64,000 nucleotides of DNA, from the NCBI GenBank assembly GCA_905221605.1, contig CAJNDS010000452.1, forward strand, positions 62,001-126,000, in the 5' to 3' direction. The position numbers and the translations under genes were made by a program. The notes below the pieces were generated by a model. The model was not told the origin of the DNA. It did not search any database and was given only the letters and a program-made list of their open reading frames with translations. Positions 1 through 10,004 of this stretch are shown one piece after another. The DNA comes from Symbiodinium natans (Eukaryota > Sar > Dinophyceae > Suessiales > Symbiodiniaceae). Position 1 is the stretch's first letter. Each line of letters begins with the position of its first letter.

Positions 1-258
1 GGGGCTTATAATACGTGCAGTTATAAGTACAGTTAAAAATTGGTTAATAGGTACCATGAACCTGCAAGTAGTCCACCGGGCAATGATCTTCGAGTGAGTT
101 CGGAGTTCTGCCTTTTCGTGTACCCAGGTTTGTGTTCGTATTGACAGTCATCATGCAATTTTTCCCCTGTGTGGTCATGCTTGAGAGAGCCTCAGGACGC
201 CCGCATGATCATGTAACAGATCTGCGCCCCAGGCACACCATCACACTCCCCAATTTTC

Positions 259-670
259 TCATGTCTGCACAAAGCTTCCAAAAGAAGCAACGCCACTATC
301 ATCTCTCATGGAAGTTTCTGTCTCACGGCAAAGGCATCCAAAACGCTTGTTGGATTTACAGGTGCTCCATTGCCAGCTGGACGGCCGCGAAATGCTCCGA
401 AGGGCCACCCAGCCATGTTGAAAGCCAGCAGCTTCCTGTGACTCCACGAGTTGTGCTAGGACAGAAGATGCAGCAGCCTTGATCCAGGGAAGTCGACTCG
501 ACGTTGCCCAGCAGCTTCAAGAGGGCCAGTCCCCGTTGCCAAGCTATCGAGGTCGCAAGAAAGACATGCCGGGCCATAGGCCATAGGCATCCGACCTGGC
601 GTGAATCCTGCCTGCTTTGGGAAGATTTCCGCCAGGTTCTTGATGTCATTCGGAGGGCTGACCAAGCCGA
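259..670 (-). CDS. Coding-like exon cluster, unidentified
   Basis: Several minus-strand frames here look coding. One, near 595-660, reads VSPPNDIKNLAEIFPKQAG and is followed by a possible GT donor. Another, near 440-375, reads AAASSVLAQLVESQEAAGF after an AG. The frames overlap, so I cannot fix exon limits or join them. The family is not recognised. The strand agrees with every identified gene in the window. This may be the end of a gene that continues below position 1. Confidence 0.25.
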
Positions 671-1751
671 CAGGCTATGCGGCATGGACTGGCACTCTGC
701 TGGCACATGTCCGCATGCACATCCCACCACATCCTGAAAATGTGTCCCTCCGCGTAAGGTTTGGTTGTTTGCGTGAAATTAGTTTGGTTTGTCTCCGTCT
801 AAACCCTATAGTCAAGCCCCGGAAAACCATTAGAAGCCACAAGACTTCATTGAAAATGGTAATAAGTAAGAAGACCTGGCATCTGATCCCAGGAGCTGCG
901 GCTTCTGGGATGGATCCTCCACGCTACAGAAAGCAACATCTCAACAATAGGACTTGGGTTGTCACACTGCCGTCACCGTTGTCAACCAGCCTCCCAACTT
1001 CAACTCCTTACTTGACGAACCCAAAACCCCTATCCCAAGCCTCTCCCATGGCTTGCGCAAGGATCCGGGCCAGTGGACAATTCGCGGCTCCCTCGACAAA
1101 GACCCACCTTCGGCATCCCAAGGTCGAGGGAGGCAGAATTGAGGTTGGGGTGCCAGGAAGACAGGAGTGTTGAGAAAGCTCTGACCAGAAACGTCGTGTA
1201 GACCACATCGCAGAATCAGGCCATGCTTAGAAGAGAACGGCCCAGAGCCCTTTTCATCCAATAGCTCGAAACCCAAACTTCCCATCGTCCGAGGCGCTCC
1301 GTCGAAGTAAGTCCACCGCTCTGCCTCGCTCTCGAGTTCACAGGGCTCTCGACTCGAGAGGACTTCAGAGCTTGAGGAGGTTTAAGGCCTGCTGCCGAGA
1401 TTGGCGCAGGGCATTCATCACTGCAGCACTCACTATGCGCTGGAGTAGCAGGGAACGACTTGTAAACATACGGAAGCCCACCATGTGCAGTCAACTTAGG
1501 CCGCGCCGCTGCTGTATTCGGAAAAGCGACGGTTCGGGGGGGCGACCGATGGGAGTGTTTAAGGCGAGCTGGAGTGTAAAGAAGTCTTGCTGCGAATGCC
1601 GCAGCATCCAAGGCTATTTGGGGTTTAGGGTTTAGGGATGAGCTTGCTGACAGCTTCATCTGCCCAAGTGCCCAGGTGCCACAGGCAGCCTTTTCTACAA
1701 CTCAATGAAAACCGCTACATAGGTCTACCCCCGGACGTAAACCATCTGAGA
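671..1751. other. No gene recognised
   Basis: I see no exon with credible splice ends here. Frames on both strands are open for 60-190 codons but none has a recognisable composition or motif. A two-copy TTTAGGG run lies at about 1619-1636. Confidence 0.4.
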
Positions 1752-1859
1752 GTTTACGAAAAGAGGGGACCCCCAAAATAGACCCCCAAATAGTAGGATT
1801 CCCTGAACATATCTGAGAATCAGGACCTCAAGAAGGAGCCCCTAAGATCGTAAACCCCC
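1752..1859. mobile_element. MITE-like element, GTTTACG inverted ends
   Basis: About 108 bases begin with GTTTACGAAAAGAGG and end with CGTAAACCCCC, so the termini are inverted copies of GTTTACG. The inside is rich in CCCC blocks and has the recurring phrases GACCCCC and AATAGTAGGATTCCC. The same layout recurs at 9926, 18399 and 25137, with a decayed relative at 8922. No coding capacity. It is probably a non-autonomous DNA element. No target-site duplication was clear at this copy. Confidence 0.6.
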
Positions 1860-2809
1860 GGTCTGTGGAAGGTGTACACTTAAAAGCCCGAGATGCGCAT
1901 GAGCTTTCGTGTGCTCCAGAATCGAAGCTCCTCCTGTGAGATGGAGTGGTAGACCAGGTGGAAGACACTCCTGGGCACAGCATCCCGAACGCGCGAGCAC
2001 GCGGGTGCTAAGCATAGGACCCCAGTCTACCGAGCCAAGAACCCAGTCGACGCCTCCAAACCTACAAGCCCAAAGCCAAGGGAACTCGAAGACATTGAAC
2101 AGAAGACAGCGAGGAAACCCAAAAGGGTCTGCAGAGCTTGAAACTACTGTTCATGGACGTGAACTTCGCTCAGGCTCTTGAAGTCCACAAAAAAGTTGTA
2201 GTCCACAGGAAGCACGCAGTGTACTTTCTCCTCCAGGGGTTGAAGGAATCGGGCTTGGGAGGTTCTATGCATCCTGTGGGCACTGTGGGCCTAAGCCACT
2301 AAGAACCGGGTCCCTGCCAAAGGGTCAGGGCCAAGTTCGACACGGATCCCATCCAGAGCGAGTTCTTCAATCAGCCCTGAAGTCGCAATCACATCTTCAA
2401 AACTCAAACCCCGAAGCCACAGGGCCGCAAGCCCATAAGCCAAGCTGCCACAAGCCTTTAAGACTTCAAACCTGGAAAAAACCATACCAAAACGCCCAAC
2501 AAACCCAAATCCCCCAAGCCCAAGCATCTTCGAAGGCACGTCCTGAAGTCTAAACCTCCCCGTGGCCCGTGACCCCCCTCCCTCCCGGAAAAAAACCATG
2601 TACCTCAAAGTTGGATATCCTCGCAAGCACCACAAGCCGGTCACAGGCCCAAAACAAGCTTGTTGGAAGAACAGAATTCTCTGGCATTGACTGCCTAGAA
2701 AACACATAGGCGCTTTTCGGCAGCTTTAGGCCGCTTTCAAGACCCCAAAAAGAGGAGGACACAAAAGGATCACCGGAAAACTCCACCCCCTCTCGTCACC
2801 AGCACCAAC
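1860..2809. other. No gene recognised
   Basis: This stretch is rich in CCC and AAAC words. The minus strand is open at 2291-2707 (MCFLGSQCQRILFF and on), but the composition does not look like a conserved protein and no splice ends stand out. I call it intergenic or intronic. Confidence 0.35.
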
Positions 2810-2925
2810 CTGGGAGTTGATCTCCTCGAACTCACGAAGCCGCTTGACCTCTGCCTGGCATGCAAAGCAGACCAATGCCTCTGACTTGGAGACCGCGACT
2901 TTGCTCTCAAGGCCTCTAAGTATTG
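2810..2925 (-). CDS. Internal exon of a probable coiled-coil protein
   Basis: Read on the minus strand, an AG at 2927-2926 is followed by 116 open bases ending at a GT donor (GTTGGTG) at 2809. The peptide is charged and helix-prone: LRGLESKVAVSKSEALVCF, then CQAEVKRLREFEEINSQ. This looks like a coiled coil. In the same frame a stop lies just upstream of the AG, which fits an exon edge. Family unknown. The next minus frame upstream (near 3140-3000) is also open and may hold another exon. Confidence 0.45.
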
Positions 2926-3394
2926 CTCAGGAGGTACTGTACTTGTAATCTTGGTCCGGGGGGGGTGGGGGGCACAATGGGGCCATGACTGGACACGATT
3001 TACGGACAATCGCACAAGGTCATCATGCTGTCGCAAGAGATCAGCAGCTGTGATTGTGCTATTGCTCCGCGGGAAGCGCGGCTTTCTTCTTTGCATCTGC
3101 TCGTCGTGTTTCGGAATGATGCCATCGTGGTTCATCGACACGAAAGCAGCACAGAGCCGTCTGGGCTGCGTTGCCTGAACTTGAACTGCGTGAAGGGGCC
3201 GCTTGACTGACAATGCCCCAAAGGGCCTCCAACAGCTCTCTGGTAGCAGAGCACTACTGTAACTCACTAACTGTTGACTCATTGTGGAGTATACGCAAGC
3301 TTCCAAAACAGACCGGACGATCATCTGCCATCATTTGCTCGTTGCAAGTGAAACCTGTGGAGCTTCTGTGCTGCTGTCGAGCAGACTGGACATG

Positions 3395-3500
3395 CCATCC
3401 CACATATCTGGATCGTGATTCTGGGCACCCAAGCGCAATGGCTTCACGATAGGCTTGGAACAAAGTTTCTGAAGGCAACTGCACAAGGGCAAGATCTGGC
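3395..3500 (-). CDS. Coding-like exon, unidentified
   Basis: The minus strand carries a frame reading PDLALVQLPSETLFQAY and REAIALGCPESRSRYVGW, followed by HVQSARQQHRSSTG. The mix of residues looks like real protein and is better than the opposite strand. Exon ends are approximate. No family is recognised. It may belong with the coiled-coil exon at 2810-2925, which lies downstream on the same strand. Confidence 0.3.
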
Positions 3501-3540
3501 ATATGTTTTCTCCCTGGCACACCGATTCTCTTTAGCAAAT

Positions 3541-6500
3541 GGCCAAACCTTACGAGAAGAAAAAGTGGTAACGACAGACGTCACGAGTTCCCAGACAGGA
3601 GCTGCGCAAAAGGCGCTTCTGCAAGATGAGAAGACATGGGACGAGCATACATTGCATATACGGGCCCCCCCCCCCCCCCTTCCCCCCTTAGTGGCCTTCC
3701 AGGCCAATGAATTAGAAATATTGGCTCGGAGGAGCTTCTGGGATACAGGGGGTTCGCAAAGAGAAAAACTGAGTCTCCGCCCCAGACCCCGGCCAGTTGG
3801 GCCCGCAAGCCATCTGTTCCGAACTGGTTTGATGCCTTTTCCTGGAAGAAACGCATGGACAGCGCAGGGACAAGTCAAGCAAGATCCCAAGAAGAATTGG
3901 ACTTTGTCGTTCATAGAGGCTGTTCTGATTTGCTGCTGTGTGCTTGACATCTTTCCGTTGTCTAACCACGACTTCTCACAGGCGCGACTTGTTCAGGCTT
4001 ATGGAGTTCGGCGTCATGGGTACGGGTCTGGGTCGATAAGGAGCCCCAAACATATTGGGGAGTTGGATGGCCTGAAGGGTTTGAACATAAGTCGAAGCAA
4101 GCTCTTACACCTCAACTATCCTCAACTACTACGGTGCGCCAGGTACCGGCGCTGAAAGATGGCCTCGTCTGGCAAGGAATCGGCCAGGCTTTGCAGCTTC
4201 CGTCGAGCCAAGCCAGGTCGAGCTGTGGTGCCTTGGAAAGCGGCCGCAGCGGTGTGCAGCACAGCGAGCGGCCGATTTCGGACTACTACCACTACCAACT
4301 ACTTCGTACTGTCTTAACTTCCTGCTGTTCCTGCTGGCAGCTGAAACTTGCAGACCGCATCCCCACATATGCTTGGGGCCAAGGTGCAGCCTTGGAAGGA
4401 TCCGGAGGAATCGAAAGTTGTGAGGCCACTGCGGCGGCTGTGCTGACTCCAGAATGCATCTTCCAAGGTCCTTGGGCGCAAGGTGGTACATGTCAGTTCA
4501 TGCGACGTGAAAAGTACCAAGTGAGACAAGATGAGTGGGTTGCAGATACGGAAAGAAAGGAAAAACGATGACAATGCCCCGCGTTCTGCCTTTCCGCGCG
4601 AAACCAGAATAACCCCTGCAACGTGTCGACAGACCAGATAGAGCTGATGGAAACTCCATGTTAACAGACGTCCTGAAAAAGTTGCTTTGCGCGGGGACCC
4701 ACTATAAAGCTAACCTTGCTTAAATTGGATCCAGTGACTGTTCAGGGAGGTCCGGAAGAATCCTCCATCGAGTCTACCATCCCCGGACCATCTAGAATCT
4801 AAACAGGGCCCACATGGGTTTCCACTGTTTGGGGGCAGGGGAGGTGGGCACATTCAAGAGTATGAAGCATTACGGTGCCATTGCGGCGGCCACGCGCGAC
4901 CAGCTTATCGTTTCAGTCTATCCTACACGGAGCTATTTTGGCACAGCTATCGAGTCTCAATGCAGTTTGCTGATGGGCATTTCATGGCATTTCCATTGCG
5001 CTCAACAACGTACTGTTCTGCATCCATTGGAGACGTGTGGACTGGGAGCTCCCAAACATTCGTGTATCGTCTTGACAAACATTCAGCTGTGCTATTTCGT
5101 GAGCCACTTGGAAGAGGGACGGCATTCAACGCCCTGCGAGGCATTTTAGGCTCCGTACTTAAGCCGGCTGTTGAAGGTTGAACTCCGAAAGAAAACATAT
5201 GCTCCACCTTGCCAACACATCGGCGACTTTACGGACAGCCCGAAAGAGGAAACAACTTACAAAACCTGAGTGCTTGCAAAACCTTCTCTTCAAGCCAATT
5301 CTCAAAAACACTCCAAAATCTTGACCGCTCTCGTTGTTCAAAGCAACGCCGGCCAATCATTCTAAAAACATAAAAACCAGGCTTTGGGGTTTAGGGTTTA
5401 GAGCCCGCCAATTGAGACGTGCATCTGCAGGTCATACCCCCAGAAGTTGATGAGCGGGTGGTTCTTGTACAAGCCTGGCGTCAAGGACATACTCAACTGG
5501 CAGAGACCGGGAGAAAGGGAACACTTGATGACACGGACCGTAAACACAAAAAACACCAAACTTGCAGAGGCGTTTTGCAACCCAAACCGTCAGCCCAAAG
5601 CCCTGTGCGCAAACCAGTTGAGGGCCTTGGGTGCGGGATGACCTGGGGTATGCTAAGCCCGCCATTGTACATGTCCCGGGTGGGCTCCTGACTGCAGCTC
5701 CTCCACCATGCTGTTGAAGAGTGCAGCCGAGGGCTGTACCACCCGAGCAGCGTTGTTCAGACGTGTCCTCTGGCGTTCTGAATTTGTTCCGGGGGCTTGG
5801 GGCTCGGGTCTGCAGGTGAACATCTGGAACGTTTAGAACCACCCTGCGGATTCGAACCGCTTGTGCCTGTCACGACACCGATGATCTTGCACAGAAGTGA
5901 AGACCCCGAAAAAAAACCCTGGTTTGCAACCTCCATGTGAGTTGCCATGGAATTTGGCCGGGGCCGGTTGGCCGCCACATCTCCAAACACCCGTGAAAAC
6001 CTTGAACACCCGCTTTGTGGGTTCGCATGGATGCAGGTGCGTGCGCAACTCGGTCCTTTGCCCCTGCGTGTCGAGGGCATGGCCCACGGGGCTCGGATCA
6101 TGCGACATGGCAAAAACAGGAATGCTGAAGAGCTCGTCCGCAGGCTTCAGCATGAGCATGTCCTGAGAATTCTAGAGTCGACAAAACCATGGGAGCCCCA
6201 AGTGCAGTGGAGAAGTGCAACGGGGAGACGAAATGCCAAAACGGATAGAAGTGCCTGCGTGCTTAGACCAGGTATTTCAATCGGCGTGGGGTCACGCTCA
6301 CACAAACATGGAATATGGACGTGGACGGTGCGCCGCGGGGGTGGGCCAAATGGGGCCAAGCTTTGTGAAATACTTCGCAGGCATGTTTCATGGCTTTCGG
6401 GCTACTCCTACACCAATACAAGACAAAATCCAAGTGCGGAGGTTGCAACCGCAACTGGCTGAAAAGCAAACAACCACCCTCTCAGACCACAAAACAGATG

Positions 6501-8008
6501 GCACACCAAAGAAGCCACACACCCAACCAAGCACACCTTCCAACCCGCCAGGCTTACCCATCACACCTCACCTACTATTTGCGTAAGAACCCCGGAAGAA
6601 TCAAAAAGAATAATCCCTCTATTACCCTCAATGAGGAAGAACATTTTTTATCTTAATTTTTTAGGGTTTCTTATGCAACTAGTAGTCACCCTTCACCCAC
6701 CAGCTCCTCTCACACAGCCACAGGGCCACCCATCTGCAATGAGATCGCTGACAGTGCTAAACAGGAAGGCAAGCGCACCGAACAGCGACAGCACTCGAAG
6801 CGAAAGAGCTTATACAGGCTTCCTGTGCGAAGCTTCTGCCCCTTCAAGCGGCGCTGGCTCTCTGAAATCATGACTTGTTGCAAGCTCCAAAAAAGCCCTG
6901 GGAACCCTACAGCAAGAACTCTGTTGCAACAGGATTCATCATCCAGCATGACCAGGGTGTCCCACGAGGTCAGATTCCACACAGCAAGCCTGGACTGCAT
7001 TCTTCGTACCAAAGGTTGGGGTTGTTGCTCATCACGAAAACACCGAAATGCTCTTTTTTGTGGGCGCACACCCAAACAATCCCTCCCAAACTGCCAAACA
7101 ACTCTTGGGGCCCAGTAGCTGCCCCATGGTTGGAGTCAGATGCCGGCCTCAAAGGGGCCAAAGCAGTGGCAGAATTACAGGTGGCCTGAGTCGTTCAACA
7201 TGTGGCTCTGGCAACAAGGCCGTTCTCCATTCGCCTTCGAACCAGCTCAGCTTCCATTCGAGGCCCTCGGGCACGCGCATGAGCAGCGGCGAAGCATCGA
7301 AGTACCTCGAAGGCTGAACATTCGGGGGGGGGGGGGGCAACTCCGAGCACTTTTGGAAAGTACAGCCCTTTGCGCCAGTGCTCTCGTGGCTTCTTATGCC
7401 CCCAAGCGCTGCAAACCCACCTGATCTCTTTGTCTTCCTCCCAATCTCAATCTCTCTCTCTCTCTCTCTTACTCCGTTCTGGCGCGTGGCGACCTTCAGC
7501 TTTAGCTCTCTGCGTGTGTGCTGCGTTGCAAGTTCACTGTGCTCGTGAGGATTGGGTGGCGCGAGATGTCGTCAAAGCACATATGATGTCCATACGCCAG
7601 GAACAGTACATACAAATTCTAAACCCCAACGCGCAGAGACTGAACTGATGGCTTAACGATATGTGGCAAATATACGAGCAGCTAAGAATCACAGAAGCAG
7701 CACAAGCAGCACGCGGGCATGTCGGGTAATTGAGGTGCGTCGCAGGCTGGTGTGTTCGGTGGACCGCGCCCACGCGCACTTCGCGTGTCTGTCTTTCTGC
7801 GTGTTAAGTCCCACTCCCCGGAAATGTCTGGTGCTGTTCTGGCTTTTCCCTGGTTAGCTTTGCATGCAATGTGCAGGCTGCGGCAGGCATCCTGCGCGCG
7901 ACTTGCTGATGACGAAGCATCTTGCATGGATCTTAGAGATGCTTTGAACAAGGTATTGCCGGCGCAAAGATGGCCCCTGAAACATCTCAAACAAATCTCA
8001 TAGGGCAC
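3541..8008. other. Long stretch with no resolved gene
   Basis: It holds a poly-C run (3666-3680), a GGGTTTAGGGTTTAG run at 5386-5400, a CT tract (7451-7470) and a G run (7324-7336). The plus strand is open from 3415 to 4155 (246 codons), but that frame passes through poly-C and has no motif. Weak coding-like frames occur on the minus strand at 6159-5990 (LKPADELFSIPVFAMSHD) and at 7010-6890 (VWNLTSWDTLVMLDDES). Neither could be bounded by splice sites. Confidence 0.35.
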
Positions 8009-8066
8009 TCGATGATGAACCCATCTGCCAGCAGCTCCCGCCGGATCAGCTCGGGAAGGCTGTCCT
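8009..8066 (-). CDS. Short internal exon, unidentified
   Basis: The minus strand reads ..TTTCCTGCAG followed by 58 open bases ending at a GTGCCC donor (8008). The peptide is EDSLPELIRRELLADGFIIE, which has ordinary protein composition and suggests helix followed by strand. Both ends have splice dinucleotides. No family is recognised. Neighbouring exons were not found. Confidence 0.4.
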
Positions 8067-8154
8067 CTGCAGGAAACCCAAATCATGCCCTAGCTTGAAG
8101 GTGGGAGAGTTTCAATCTTCGGGCTTAGGCCTGCACAGGCCAAAGAAAAAGTAA

Positions 8155-8180
8155 GTGTGTGTGTGTGTGTGTGTGTGTGC
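8155..8180. repeat. (GT)n microsatellite
   Basis: About 13 units of GT, opening a GT-rich stretch that fades by about 8220. Confidence 0.9.
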
Positions 8181-8399
8181 GTGGTGCGTCTGTTGGTGCG
8201 TTGGTGTGCATGTGCGTGCCACGCTCTTTCTTCCTCCGACGCATTCGCCTGCACAACTACACTGCTGTTGGAACCTTGCTTTATGATTGTCTTGGGAGCG
8301 CCGCTCCACGGGGCTCGGGCAAGTCAGTGTTGGGTTCATTGTTTGGACCAGTCATGGAGCCAAAGCTTCATTGGGACTTCCAGCTCTGCAAACCAGAAA

Positions 8400-8560
8400 C
8401 AAGTCCCTTGACACCTAAGACCACACCCCTCCAAGGCCTGAGTGAGTACCACAAATGGGCGCGAGTGCCAGGAGTGTCGCCGCACAGAGTGGGCCAGCGT
8501 GCGAATGAGTTCGGCATGGGTGGCTACCTGGGAGTCGCCGCAAGTGCATCCTTTCAAGCC
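8400..8560 (-). CDS. Coding-like exon, unidentified
   Basis: Minus-strand frame containing CGDSQVATHAELIRTLAHSV and RRHSWHSRPF. It is followed on that strand by a GTACTCAC donor-like site near 8447. The plus strand is open over the same bases (GMGGYLGVAASASFQAF), so strand choice is uncertain. I prefer minus because of the donor and the orientation of all identified genes. No family is recognised. Confidence 0.3.
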
Positions 8561-8921
8561 TTTAGAGGGCGGGGGGTTCGCCAAGAGTGGTACGTTGTCC
8601 AAAGAGGCAAAGATGCCAAATACCAGTGTTTGGCCAATATAGTGGTCATATGACTGAACCACCTCCCTCCCCCCAGACTCGCCGAAATCTAGGGACGCCT
8701 CGGCGTACTACGAGCTGCGCTCGAACTACAAATGCTGCCACGTCTTCTGCAAGGCAAAGGTTTGCGCATTTTCCATGTCATTCTTGTAGCTCGTCCCAGC
8801 CAGGGCTAAGCATTTTCAATTTTGGGGCTCAAAGCTGTGCTTTGACTTCAGGTGTCGAAGCTTCTCGAAGTTTCTCTGCAGAGTTGCTGCTGATCCCTTT
8901 GCTTTGGCTTGGGCCCGAAAT

Positions 8922-9006
8922 GAGGGGTACCTTATTGGGGTCCTTATCATAAAGCAATCCTACTATTCGGGGATCCACATTATGGGTCCTTTATTTTTGG
9001 TTAACC
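8922..9006. mobile_element. Decayed GTTTACG-family element, inverted
   Basis: The phrases GAGGGGTACCTTATTGGGG, GGTCCTTATC and CTACTATTCGGGG match the reverse complement of the element at 18399-18489. The outer inverted ends are not preserved, so this is a relic copy or a different subfamily. Confidence 0.4.
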
Positions 9007-9159
9007 CCTGCAAAAGAGCCGCCTGGCTTTCGGGCACCTCCGGGCCGGCAAAGAGCGTGCAAACCCAGGCCTCTGGGGCAGATTCTTGCAACTTACCAAG
9101 AGCGGCATCTTATAAAGTGTTCTCTCCTTCTGGGTCTCAGGCCCCCCGGTCTTAGGGCT

Positions 9160-9612
9160 GATGTCCAGGCCCCTCGGCATTCAAAAGCCCAGACATGAGC
9201 ATCATGAACATCAGCTGCCCAGGCCCCTCAACATTCACGGCCCAGTGGGCGAGCATTATGAGCAGCAGCCGCCCAGGCCCCTTTTTGAACCGGACTTGAT
9301 GACTGCCGCCCAGGCCCCTCATTATGCAATGCCAAGGCGTGAGCATCATGAGCATCAGCTGCTCAGGCCCTCAGCATCAAAGCCAAGCGGGCAAGCATCA
9401 TGAACATCGGCCGCCGAGGCACCTCCACATTCAAAGCGAAGTGGGCAAGCATCATGAGCATCAGCTCCCTGAACCCTCAGCGAAGCCAAGCGATCATGAG
9501 CATCAGCCTCCTAGGCGCCTCCGCATTCAAAAGCCAAGCGGGCGAGCATCATGAGCATCCGCAGGCCTCCAGGATTGGAAGCAACCCAGGTGAGCATCAT
9601 GAGCATCAACCG
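9160..9612. repeat. Minisatellite array 1 (about 50-base unit)
   Basis: About nine units are built around GAGCATCATGAGCATCAGC and CAGGCCCCTC, with CATTCAAAGCCAAG links. It is the same family as the large arrays at 25.66-27.89 kb and 40.58-47.00 kb, but in the opposite orientation. Units differ from each other by many substitutions and indels, so this is the most degenerate of the three arrays. Open frames across it (HEHQLPRP type) are a by-product of the repeat. Confidence 0.85.
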
Positions 9613-9925
9613 CCCCAGTAAACTCAGTGAACAATGAGCCGGCAAGCTACGCAGCTCCAAACTGCCAAAGCCCCAAACACCAAAAACCTTGCCCACTTCT
9701 GCGGCCAGTTCAGAACGAAACCCATAAGACCCACCCCCTCCCCCCCCCCCGACCTCTATAGAGACCTTAGAGCATTGCAACTGATCCCGCCTCGCGCTTG
9801 CCTGTCGCAGGTGGCGCGGGGAACTCTTGAAGCTGGTGCTGCAGCGTCTCCTTTGGGTCTCGAGCTTTGGGTACTCTGGGCATCCCTGGGCTCTTGGGAC
9901 AGTCTCAGCTTCAAGCGGTGAAGCG

Positions 9926-9989
9926 GGGGTTTACGGTAGGATCCCCTTATAAAGACCCCAGTAAGGTACCCCTTATCTCGTAAACCCCC
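9926..9989. mobile_element. MITE-like element, GGGGGTTTACG ends
   Basis: A 64-base element begins GGGGGTTTACG and ends CGTAAACCCCC, an 11-base perfect inverted repeat. It lies just past the last resolved exon of the gene at 10.0-11.9 kb, between two coding-like stretches on the minus strand. It may therefore be within, or be, another intron there. The splice ends are ambiguous, so I do not join across it. Confidence 0.65.
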
Positions 9990-10004
9990 CCTCCCCCGAA
10001 ATTT

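Noticed and set aside
3415-4155. 246-codon plus-strand ORF
   Set aside because: Runs through poly-C, has no motif, and the opposite strand has better coding-like pieces at 3395-3500.
5835-5870. tRNA-like T arm (GCGGTTCGAATCCGC on the minus strand)
   Set aside because: No matching acceptor stem, D arm or anticodon arm at the right distances.
9160-9612. CRISPR-like array
   Set aside because: Units are degenerate tandem minisatellites without distinct spacers, in a eukaryotic setting.
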